Assembly (NCBI GenBank): GCA_964583095.1
Contig: CAZOVB010000013.1
Coordinates: forward strand, 1-64,000
Direction of reading: 5' to 3'
Length of the DNA stretch: 64,000 nt
DNA from: CAZOVB01 sp964583095
GTDB taxonomy: Bacteria > Planctomycetota > Phycisphaerae > SM23-33
Positions 24,608 through 32,295 of this stretch are shown piece by piece; the stretch's first letter is position 1; the number at the start of each line of letters is the position of its first letter. The notes under the pieces were generated by a model. That model was not told the DNA's origin, ran no database searches, and was given only the letters and a program-made list of their open reading frames with translations. Made by a program: the position numbers and the translations under genes.

Positions 24608-25147
24608 CTATTCCTGGTCGTCCTCGGGCAATACCGGCTGCATCGTCTCAGGATCTTCCTCGAGCATCTCCCGCAGCGTGGCCTTCCACTGGGCCAGGTT
24701 GGAGGCGTTGGGGTGGTCCTGGGCGGCCAGGAGGGTCTGTTCGTAGGGCTTTTCGGATTCCACCAGGTAGACCCCGTGGTTTCCCGTCCGCCACGTGCCG
24801 ATCCGACGCAGCCCAAGGTCCTGCTGGAGGGTGTCGAACCAGGCGGGATAGTTTCCCATGAAGCAGTCGAATTCCTCCAGGCAATCCGGCTTGACATGCA
24901 TGTAGATCATCGCGCGGTACCGGGCGGCGGATTTGACCGAAGCCCGGTTGTCCAGGGGCTTGATCTGCTTGGCCTTGAGCCCCTCGGCGCTGCGAAGGAG
25001 CTTGTAGGAGACCCGCTGATCCTCGGCAAGGGCCTTGAATCCCTCCATCTGGATGTCGCTGAAATGGAAGAAAACGTCCCCCTGCGGATTCTCGATGAAC
25101 CCGTACCCTTTGCTCTTGTCATACCATTTGACTCGACCCGTAGGCAT
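24608..25147 (-). CDS. Cold-shock domain fused to a mutarotase-like ferredoxin-fold domain
   Basis: 179 residues. Residues 1-~65 are a cold-shock domain: GRVKWYDKSKGYGFIENPQG (RNP1 KGYGFI), DVFFHFSDIQMEGFKAL (RNP2) and AEDQRVSYKL. After a short KPLDNR linker, residues ~78-165 read RAMIYMHVKPDCLEEFDCFM, TLQQDLGLRRIGTWRTGNHG, VYLVES and LAQWKATLREML, the motif order of L-rhamnose mutarotase (DUF718)-like dimeric alpha-beta barrels. The tail is acidic (EEDPETMQPVLPEDDQE). CSDs bind single-stranded nucleic acid; the partner domain may sense a sugar or only dimerise. AGGGAG precedes the start; the ~340-bp leader upstream (25148-25490) holds no gene. Confidence 0.8.
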   Translation of the reverse strand: MPTGRVKWYDKSKGYGFIENPQGDVFFHFSDIQMEGFKALAEDQRVSYKLLRSAEGLKAKQIKPLDNRASVKSAARYRAMIYMHVKPDCLEEFDCFMGNYPAWFDTLQQDLGLRRIGTWRTGNHGVYLVESEKPYEQTLLAAQDHPNASNLAQWKATLREMLEEDPETMQPVLPEDDQE

Positions 25148-25490
25148 AATCATCACTCCCTGCGCGGCGGCAAGGACATTGCACGCGCTTGTACCGGCAT
25201 CGGACCCGCCGGGCCTGTCTCGCCGGCGAAACAAGCTCTGCGGGGGCGCCATCGTGGCTGCCTGTGTCCGGTCCCGGGCCTTTCCAGGCTGGGATCCGAG
25301 GAACGGCGCTTGCGAATACGACTAACGCAATCACCATTCGATTGCAAGGCCATGTTGTCCGCTGTGACCGCTAAATCTCGTAAACTGCAGCGGGAATACG
25401 GCTTTTGACGGCCCGGACCCGCTGCGGTGCGTCCTTTTCTTTTGTCCGTGCATCCCGTATAAAGCTCAGGACCATCTTGGAGTCTACGAT

Positions 25491-26396
25491 ATGAACAGGC
25501 GGTTTTCCCAAACTCTTGCACAGGCTATCGCCGACTCGGCCCCGGCCTGTGTGGGCCTCGATCCACGCTACGACCGGCTCCCCGATTCCCTGCGGAATGC
25601 AGAGAATGATAGTCAGGTCCTTGGCAGAATCGAAACCTTCTGCATGGGCGTCCTGGAGGCCGTGGCGGGAAAAGTTCCCGTCGTCAAGCCCCAGTCGGCC
25701 TACTTCGAAGCTCTGGGGCCCCAAGGCGTCGCTCTCTACAACCGCGTCATTGTCCAGGCCAGAAAACAGGGCCTGCTCATCATCGGGGACGTTAAACGCA
25801 ACGACATCGGCTCCACGGCTCAAGCGTACGCAGCCGGGCACCTGCTTGCCGAAAACGCCCCCGACGCGATTACCGTAAACGCTTACCTCGGCCAGGACGG
25901 TCTGGAGCCGTTCCTCGACGCCGCAGCCAGGACAGGCCGGGGCGTCTTTGCCCTGGTACGGACCTCCAACCCCTCGGCCGGGCAGATCCAGGATCTCACC
26001 GACGCCGAGGGAACCAAGGTCTATGAGCACATGGCCCATCTGGTAAACGCCCTGGGCAAGCGAAAGGATCTGCTCGATTCCAGCGGAATGAGCAGCCTGG
26101 GAGCCGTGGTGGGCGCCACCTGGCCCGAAGAGGCCCGGAGCCTGCGCCGGCGGATGCCCGAGCAGATCTTCCTGGTCCCCGGCTACGGAGCCCAGGGCGC
26201 CACGGCCGACGATTGCATGGCCTCGTTCAAACCCGACGGGACCGGGGCAATCGTCAACGCCAGCCGCAGCGTTATCTACGCCCACGCACGCGAGGACATG
26301 CAGGGCCTGAACTGGCAGGAGGCCATCGCCCGGGCCGCCAAAGCCTTCGCCGAAGATCTCAATGGGGCCGTCTCCCGCATGAACCCCGAGGCCTGA
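25491..26396 (+). CDS. pyrF: Orotidine 5'-phosphate decarboxylase (type 2)
   Basis: 301-residue decarboxylase of OMP to UMP in pyrimidine synthesis. Key residues sit in VGLDPRYDRLP, VVKPQSAYFEALGPQG and the catalytic IIGDVKRNDIGSTAQAYA (DxKxxD), followed by VNAYLGQDGLEPFLD, VRTSNPSAGQIQDL and IFLVPGYGAQGATADDC. Length and motif spacing fit the longer mycobacterial/actinobacterial type 2 subfamily rather than E. coli PyrF. GGAGT lies before the ATG. Its stop overlaps the next start (TGATG), so translation of the kinase gene is coupled. Confidence 0.95.
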   Translation: MNRRFSQTLAQAIADSAPACVGLDPRYDRLPDSLRNAENDSQVLGRIETFCMGVLEAVAGKVPVVKPQSAYFEALGPQGVALYNRVIVQARKQGLLIIGDVKRNDIGSTAQAYAAGHLLAENAPDAITVNAYLGQDGLEPFLDAAARTGRGVFALVRTSNPSAGQIQDLTDAEGTKVYEHMAHLVNALGKRKDLLDSSGMSSLGAVVGATWPEEARSLRRRMPEQIFLVPGYGAQGATADDCMASFKPDGTGAIVNASRSVIYAHAREDMQGLNWQEAIARAAKAFAEDLNGAVSRMNPEA

Positions 26397-27226
26397 TGGC
26401 GCACAGACAGGACCATGCCCGGATGTTCGCGCTTCCAAAGCCGCCCCCGGACTCAGTGGTCATCCAGGGCTGCACCTACCGGTGCCTTCGCGTCTTCAAG
26501 CACGATTTCTTCGCAGCCACTTGCCTCTACCGGGCCCGGAATGCCGGGGCCCCCTTTGATCGGCTGGTGGTGAAATTCTCACGCACCCAACCGTTCCTGG
26601 GGCTCGGCTTTGGCTGGTACGCCCGGTTCATGCGGGCCCACGAGGAGGGGATCTACCGGCAGCTTTCCGGGCTCAAAGGCGTCCCGCGCTGGGCCGGACA
26701 CATTGGAGATAACGGCTACGCGATCGAGTACATCGACGCAGCCCCCCTGGACCACCTGGAAAAGCCTCCCGCGGGGCTGTTCAATCGCCTCGTGGAACTG
26801 ATGCGCTGCATCCATGAGCGGGGGGTGGCCTACTGCGACGCCAACAAACGCTCAAACATCCTGGTTACGTCCGAGGGACGACCCTACCTGATCGACTACC
26901 AGATATCCTTCCGCAGGCGCGACCACTGGCCCTGGCCCCTGAATCGACTGATCGCCCGCGCTTTTGAATACGTCGCCCAGCGCGACCTGTACCATCTCTA
27001 CAAGCACAAGCGCCGATTGGCCCCGGAGGAACTGACGCCCGAGGAAGACGCCCTCTCCCGCAAGCGAACCGGACTGCACTTGCTCCATCGCAAGATCACC
27101 AAGCCCTGGCGGGCCTTGCGCAGGGGAATCCTCAAAAAGCACCACCGCTCCGGACGCCTACAGAGCCCCACCGAGAGGATGGAAGATCACCATCAGCCCG
27201 AAAAGGCCACCTGGCGCGATGAGTAG
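26396..27226 (+). CDS. Small protein-kinase-like phosphotransferase (Kdo/RIO-like)
   Basis: 276 residues. Eukaryotic-like kinase remnants: the ATP lysine in RLVVKFSR, the catalytic loop HERGVAYCDANKRSNILV (HxD-like Asp with following Asn) and the metal motif YLIDYQISF in place of DFG. Short length and loop style resemble lipopolysaccharide Kdo/WaaP-type or RIO-like kinases. The C-terminus is very basic (KKHHRSGRLQSP). It overlaps pyrF by one base, and no LPS genes are nearby, so the substrate is open. Confidence 0.75.
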   Translation: MAHRQDHARMFALPKPPPDSVVIQGCTYRCLRVFKHDFFAATCLYRARNAGAPFDRLVVKFSRTQPFLGLGFGWYARFMRAHEEGIYRQLSGLKGVPRWAGHIGDNGYAIEYIDAAPLDHLEKPPAGLFNRLVELMRCIHERGVAYCDANKRSNILVTSEGRPYLIDYQISFRRRDHWPWPLNRLIARAFEYVAQRDLYHLYKHKRRLAPEELTPEEDALSRKRTGLHLLHRKITKPWRALRRGILKKHHRSGRLQSPTERMEDHHQPEKATWRDE

Positions 27227-27229
27227 GCA

Positions 27230-27266
27230 ATCGCCTTTGGCCTCGATCGGGCAAAGGCGATATAAT
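27230..27266 (+). promoter_or_regulatory. Promoter overlapped by 10-bp inverted repeat
   Basis: TTGGCC (27237-27242), 18-bp spacer, TATAAT (27261-27266) form a good promoter for the aspartic protease gene. ATCGCCTTTG (27230-27239) and CAAAGGCGAT (27252-27261) are perfect inverted copies that straddle the -35 and touch the -10. They may be an operator, or the terminator stem of the kinase gene reused inside a promoter; no T-run follows. Confidence 0.6.
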
Positions 27267-27325
27267 AGCCCGTGGAGCAACACGCCGTTTCGCATCAGAC
27301 CGGTTCCCGCCGGAAGGAGACAACC

Positions 27326-29518
27326 ATGTGCGCTCGGTACCGATGGAGGATTTTCATCGCCCTGGTGCTTGCTCCCTGGGCTGTAGGCTTGGCAGGGGTT
27401 CGGGTCGCGGGGCTGGCGACCCCACCGGCCGGGCGGGTCCTCTCGATCCCGATTGACGGGTTTACCCCCATGGTAGTGATGGCTGTAACCGATGAAGCCG
27501 ACCAGGGGACCGGGGGCATCTTCTCCGACGCCGACACCTTCGCCTGGTATCGCCCCTGGCTGGCAGGGACGATCGAGCCGGCCGGGTCGCAGCAGTTTTC
27601 CGTCGTGCTCTACGACACCGGGGCCAACGTAAATCTGCTGACCTACGAGGACTGGAACAGTGCCCGGGCAATGACAGCCACGTCGGACACTTACGAGGTC
27701 GAGGGGGCGGGGCCCGACTCGGTCACCGCGCGAATCCTCGGCTCGTACGGGTTCTTCGTGGACGGGCTGGATGCAATCGAATCCGGGACGGTCGACACCT
27801 CGGGGATGCAGGGGGTCGGCAACGTCCGAGCCCTGGGAGCGATGAGCAGCGGATCGGTCCTGCCCTCGGTGATCGGCACGCCGCTGAGCATGTTCTACAC
27901 GACCGTGATCCGTACCGACCAGAACCGGACGATTACCTATGCCCAGCAGGAACACACCTCTCCGCGGGTGGACCTGTATACCTCGCGCTATGCTGACGGG
28001 GTGCCCAGGACCTTTGATCACCGCATTGCGGTTTCCTACTTTCAAGACGGCGCGACGCTGCCCCCGCTCTACATCGACGGCGAGGGATCCCTGGGGATTC
28101 TCCAGTCCACACCCACGGCTTCCGATGCCCTGATGGTCGACAATGTCGTCGTCGAGGACAGCGACTATCAGCCCCGCACGACCGGCGGGAGGTTCCTCTT
28201 CGACACCGGGGCCCAGGTGACGGTGGTTTCACTGGACCTGGCCTACGACCTGGGGCTCGATCCGGAAAGCCCCGAGTTTACCGTCCCGATCACCGGCGTG
28301 GGGGGCAGCATCGAGGAGACACCGGGCTTCGTGGTCGATACGCTTCGCCTGCCCGCCTCGGGCCTGGGCGACATGGTCCTTCACGACGTGCCCGTCATCG
28401 CCCTGAACGTCCCAACCGATGATTCCCCGGTTGATGGCATCGTCGGGATGAACCTCTTCACCGACCGCAACCTGGTCATCCATGGCGGCTACGGGGCCGG
28501 CAGCGGGAGTTTCTCGGGGCCCTTCGTGGGGGTGACGGCTGTCAACCCGCCCGGGCCCGCGACCTACTGCTTCGGCCAGACGGGAAGCTGGTCCAACTCG
28601 GAGGTTTGGAACGAGCAGCCTCCCGACGCGGACCACAACGCCTACGTGGAATTCGGCGGACAGGTGAGCCTGGGGGCTCAAATCGGCCAAGCCCGTTCGC
28701 TCTGGCTGGGACGCCTCAACAACGGCTCGGGCACGCTTTCCATGACCGGCGGAGCCGAACTCCGCATCGCCTCTGCGTTGCACCTGGGAAGGCGATCGGC
28801 TCTGCAGGCAGAGGCCGGGTCGCGGATCATGTTGGGCAGCGGCTCGCGGTTCGAAAACGAGTCCGTCGACGCCGTATCGCTTGGCGGTCTGGCCAATGTG
28901 GAACTGGTCTTCGAGGGAGGCCCCGACGAATCGAGACTCGAGGTCGCATCTTCACTGGCCTTGCCGGAAAATGGAGATTTCGCCATGGCCTCCCTTATCC
29001 TCGGCTCGCAAAGCCAGGCTTGGCTGCACCTGGAAGACGATTTCGACAATCTCGCCGACGGCCCGGGCAACGAAATCCTCTCCCTGAGCAACCTGGAGAT
29101 CCTCTCATCCAGTGTTCTGGACCTGGGATCGGCCGGGGTGTGGGTGGCCAACTGGGACGCCGAGGACCCCTGGTTGGCGGACCTGCTGGCCCAGGGGCAA
29201 ATCGTCTCCGACCGCTTCGTGGGTCTCCGCTCGCACCAGGGCGGGGCGCTGCTTGTCGATGCGTTCGGTGGAGATCTGGACCTCAACGGCCTGGTCGACG
29301 AAGACGACTTCGCGGTGCTTTCCAATGCCTACGGCCAGGCGGGGACGTGGTCCCAGGGAGATCTGAACTACGACGGGCTGGTAGACTTCGCCGACTACGT
29401 GATCCTCGCGCGGAATTTCGGCAGCGGCCAGGCGCCTCCGGTTCCCGTTCCCGAGCCGGCAAGTGCGGCTTTCTTGCTGGCCGGGGGGCTTTTCTGGCTG
29501 GGCCGGAGGCGCCCGTAG
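27326..29518 (+). CDS. Secreted two-motif aspartic protease with dockerin-like repeats and PEP-CTERM
   Basis: 730 residues; the ATG after GGAAGGAG gives a signal peptide (FIALVLAPWAVGLAGVRVAG). Retropepsin-type motifs occur twice, D97-T-G-A in VVLYDTGANVNLLT and D293-T-G-A in FLFDTGAQVTVVS, with two hydrophobic-hydrophobic-Gly partners (SVIGTPLSM, GIVGMNLF), so one chain could form a full pepsin-like site. Residues ~415-620 are repeat-rich beta structure (LNNGSGTLSMTGGAELRIAS). Two dockerin/EF-like calcium loops follow (DLDLNGLVDEDDF and DLNYDGLVDFADYVILARNF). The end PVPEPASAAFLLAGGLFWLG then RRRP is a PEP-CTERM sorting signal, predicting exosortase-mediated surface display. Confidence 0.85.
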   Translation: MCARYRWRIFIALVLAPWAVGLAGVRVAGLATPPAGRVLSIPIDGFTPMVVMAVTDEADQGTGGIFSDADTFAWYRPWLAGTIEPAGSQQFSVVLYDTGANVNLLTYEDWNSARAMTATSDTYEVEGAGPDSVTARILGSYGFFVDGLDAIESGTVDTSGMQGVGNVRALGAMSSGSVLPSVIGTPLSMFYTTVIRTDQNRTITYAQQEHTSPRVDLYTSRYADGVPRTFDHRIAVSYFQDGATLPPLYIDGEGSLGILQSTPTASDALMVDNVVVEDSDYQPRTTGGRFLFDTGAQVTVVSLDLAYDLGLDPESPEFTVPITGVGGSIEETPGFVVDTLRLPASGLGDMVLHDVPVIALNVPTDDSPVDGIVGMNLFTDRNLVIHGGYGAGSGSFSGPFVGVTAVNPPGPATYCFGQTGSWSNSEVWNEQPPDADHNAYVEFGGQVSLGAQIGQARSLWLGRLNNGSGTLSMTGGAELRIASALHLGRRSALQAEAGSRIMLGSGSRFENESVDAVSLGGLANVELVFEGGPDESRLEVASSLALPENGDFAMASLILGSQSQAWLHLEDDFDNLADGPGNEILSLSNLEILSSSVLDLGSAGVWVANWDAEDPWLADLLAQGQIVSDRFVGLRSHQGGALLVDAFGGDLDLNGLVDEDDFAVLSNAYGQAGTWSQGDLNYDGLVDFADYVILARNFGSGQAPPVPVPEPASAAFLLAGGLFWLGRRRP

Positions 29519-29716
29519 CACTATATCATGGGGGTTCGCTTCCTATTGGCCCCCAGATATTGTTGAAGGCAAAAAAACGCCCTTAGCACGTAACCCATGT
29601 AATTGTATAAGGTTAGCTTTTGGTTTTTTGGGGTGCTTTCGCTTAAGCTGCCCCCGATTCGCAGACGATATCATCTAGGACCGCCCCAGAAAAGAGGCGG
29701 GACAAGGTGAAATCAA

Positions 29717-29815
29717 ATGCAAAAAGCGTACACAATTGCGGCTGGGCTCTTCGAACTGGGCATTTTCATCGCGGGGGCTGTGGGACTCTTCTTCGCATCC
29801 AGCCTGCTTCGATAG
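29717..29815 (+). CDS. Possible 32-residue membrane peptide
   Basis: MQKAYTIAAGLFELGIFIAG followed by AVGLFFASSLLR: one hydrophobic helix with a short basic N-terminus. ACAAGGTG precedes the ATG by about 8 bp. It lies in the ~300-bp gap between convergent genes and stops 3 bp before the end of the HAD gene. The remainder of the gap (29519-29716) shows a TGGGGG/CCCCCA stem near 29528 and an AT-rich stretch but no other gene. Confidence 0.4.
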   Translation: MQKAYTIAAGLFELGIFIAGAVGLFFASSLLR

Positions 29816-29817
29816 GT

Positions 29818-30582
29818 TTATCGCTCGGGGGTGGAGTTCCGGGGTCCGTCATAACCGGTCAGGAGGTCCGTAAGCTCTCGGAGATCCTCGATGACGTGAT
29901 CGGGTTGATGTTTCCTGCACTTCCTGGGCGGGGGGCTCTTGCGAAGGACGGTGACCATTCCCATCTGGGAAGCTCCGTCTATGTCCTCCTTGGGAGTATC
30001 GCCGACGAAAACGGTCTCATCCGGGCTCAATCCTGTCTGCTCAAGAGCGGCCTGGAAGATCCCCGGCTTGGGTTTTCGCACGTGGACTTCACAGGAATAG
30101 ACCCGGACGGGCAGCAGATCCAGAAGATCTCCCTCGGCCAGGTGACGGTCCAGCACCTGCCCCGGCAGGAAGCTGTTGGAAACGATTCCCAGTTGATAGC
30201 CCTGGTCCCGCAACTGCTCCAGAACGCCCCGGACTTCCGGGTAGAACGGGGCCTCTTCCTTCAATGGCGAATAGAACCGCCAGGCCAGTTCAATCGTCTC
30301 CTGCCTCGAGAGGGGATGGCCCATTCTTCGACTCTGGGTTCCCAGAAGCTCGATGGCGTCGAACTCCACCCCGGTCACCCAGCCACGCAGGTGTGCCCAG
30401 CGGATGGCCGTCAACTGCCGCAGCATGTAGAGGAACCGGGCCGGCAGCGGCTTGTCCAGCGACTTGAGGTACTCGTATCCGCGCAGGGCCCCCCGGACGA
30501 ACAACCGGTTGACCGGGAGATTCGCATATTGGACGAGGGTATCGCCCAGATCGAACAGAATGCCTCGGATCCGTCTTGCCAT
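29818..30582 (-). CDS. HAD-superfamily hydrolase
   Basis: 254 residues from MARRIRGILFDLGDTLVQYA; longer in-frame starts lack coding character. Motif I is D11-L-G-D-T, so the second Asp of DxD is Gly, as in a subset of HAD proteins; motif II is LGIVSNSF, motif III lysine lies in VRKPKPGIFQAAL, and motif IV is VFVGDTPKEDIDGA. The cap is the alpha-helical C1 type between motifs I and II. A small phosphatase of phosphoglycolate-phosphatase type is likely; substrate unknown. It lies 135 bp after fumC on the same strand. Confidence 0.85.
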   Translation of the reverse strand: MARRIRGILFDLGDTLVQYANLPVNRLFVRGALRGYEYLKSLDKPLPARFLYMLRQLTAIRWAHLRGWVTGVEFDAIELLGTQSRRMGHPLSRQETIELAWRFYSPLKEEAPFYPEVRGVLEQLRDQGYQLGIVSNSFLPGQVLDRHLAEGDLLDLLPVRVYSCEVHVRKPKPGIFQAALEQTGLSPDETVFVGDTPKEDIDGASQMGMVTVLRKSPPPRKCRKHQPDHVIEDLRELTDLLTGYDGPRNSTPER

Positions 30583-30717
30583 GGGAGCCACTCCGACGCG
30601 TCTTGGCGGCGGAAGGATACCAGATTCATCGGGTTTGGGGGATGAAAACTTTTCACTCAGACGCAACCAGGCACGCTTGATTGGCCGGTTTTCCAATTGG
30701 CCTGGTAAGTTTCCCCC

Positions 30718-32112
30718 TCAAGGGCCGGTCTGCGAGCCCGGGTCCAGCAGCGAATTGAGCTGTTCTTCGCCCATGATACTCTCTTCCAGGCAGACCTGCC
30801 GGATGGTCTTGCTCTCGCGGTAGGCCCGTTTGGCGATCTCCGCCGCCCGGTCGTAGCCAATCTCCGGGGCCAGCACGGTCACCATCGCCAGCGATTGCTC
30901 GATAAGCTCCTTGCACCGGCCGACATTCGGTTCCAGCCCCGTAACGCATCGCTGCGCGAACGTTCTCGCCGCCCCTGCAAGCAGTTCGATCCCTGTCAGG
31001 AGGTTCCAGGCCATCATCGGCATTGCTACGTTGAGCTCCAGGATGCTCGATGCCGGAGACGCCCCGGCCGCAATGGCTGCATCCAGCCCGGTTACCTGGG
31101 CAGCGACCTGAACGACGCTTTCACACAGGACCGGGTTGACCTTGCCGGGCATGATGCTCGATCCCGGCTGAAGGGCAGGCAACTGCAGTTCTGCCAGTCC
31201 GCACCGGGGGCCCGAGCTCATCAGGCGGATATCCGAGGCGATCTTGGCCATCGCCCCCGCCGTCGTCCGAAGGGCTCCCGAGGCGAACACCACGTCGTCC
31301 TTGGCGCCCTGGTGGGCAAAATGATCGGGCGCCTCGGTAAATTCCAATCCCAGCCAGGCCGAGAGTCTCTCGCAGACGCCCCGGGCGAAGCCTTCGGGAC
31401 AGTTCAGGCCGGTCCCCACGGCCGTGCCGCCAATCGCCAGACGCTGGAGCCTCTTCCGGGCGCATACCAGCATTTCACAGGCCGAGCTGATTTGGGCTGC
31501 GTAGCCTCCGAATTCCTGGCCCAGGCGAACCGGGACGGCATCCATCAGGTGCGTCCTGCCGATCTTGACTACCGCGTCCAGCTCTCGGGCCTTTTCCTCC
31601 AGGGCCTGGCCAAGCGTCTCCAGGGCCGGCAGGAGCCTCCGGTGGATTCCCATCGCCCCGGCCAGGTGCAGCGCCGAGGGGATCACATCGTTGGACGACT
31701 GCCCGCGGTTCACGTGGTCGTTGGGATGAATGGGGCTTTCCTGTTCTGCCGGAATTGCGAGAATCTGCCGGGCCCGACGCGCGATGACCTCATTGGCGTT
31801 CATGTTGCTGCTGGTTCCGCTGCCGGTCTGGAAGACATCCACCGGGAAATGCTCGTCCAGTTCGTTGCGGGCGACCTGCATCGCGGCGGTGATGATCGCC
31901 TCGGCATGCGAGGGGTCCAGGAGTCCCCGGTCGCGCAGAACCTGGGCGGCGGCAAGTTTGATATATCCCAGCGCGGAGATAAACCCCGCGGGCATCCGCC
32001 AGCCCGAGATGGGAAAGTTTTCCACCGCCCGGGCTGTCTGCGGTCCGTACAGGGCCTCGGCCGGGACCTCCATTGGGCCCATGCTGTCTTTTTCGGTTCG
32101 TGTTTCGCTCAT
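30718..32112 (-). CDS. fumC: Class II fumarate hydratase
   Basis: 464-residue TCA-cycle enzyme interconverting fumarate and malate, tetrameric and iron-independent. Motifs: YGPQTARAVENFPIS near the N-terminus, FQTGSGTSSNMNANEV, HPNDHVNRGQSSNDVIPSA with the catalytic region, KIGRTHLMDAVPV, and the superfamily signature GSSIMPGKVNPVLCE with the catalytic serine. Length matches FumC (~460). Aspartase is a close relative, but the NDHVNRGQSSND and GSSIMPGKVNP context favours fumarase. It is divergent from the large secreted protein at 32296. Confidence 0.93.
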   Translation of the reverse strand: MSETRTEKDSMGPMEVPAEALYGPQTARAVENFPISGWRMPAGFISALGYIKLAAAQVLRDRGLLDPSHAEAIITAAMQVARNELDEHFPVDVFQTGSGTSSNMNANEVIARRARQILAIPAEQESPIHPNDHVNRGQSSNDVIPSALHLAGAMGIHRRLLPALETLGQALEEKARELDAVVKIGRTHLMDAVPVRLGQEFGGYAAQISSACEMLVCARKRLQRLAIGGTAVGTGLNCPEGFARGVCERLSAWLGLEFTEAPDHFAHQGAKDDVVFASGALRTTAGAMAKIASDIRLMSSGPRCGLAELQLPALQPGSSIMPGKVNPVLCESVVQVAAQVTGLDAAIAAGASPASSILELNVAMPMMAWNLLTGIELLAGAARTFAQRCVTGLEPNVGRCKELIEQSLAMVTVLAPEIGYDRAAEIAKRAYRESKTIRQVCLEESIMGEEQLNSLLDPGSQTGP

Positions 32113-32295
32113 GAATGGACTCCCGTTTGCGCTCGGGGATTATAAATGCCTGCCGGGCCCATGCCAAGCAGCACCGCCCACCGCCGGCAAACAGCCCGAG
32201 CCATGGTTCCAATCCGGACTTGTCAAATGCCCCCGCCAACGATATACAGGATCAGAAGCCAATCTCATCGCCTGCGAGAAGAAAGGAGCGGGGAA

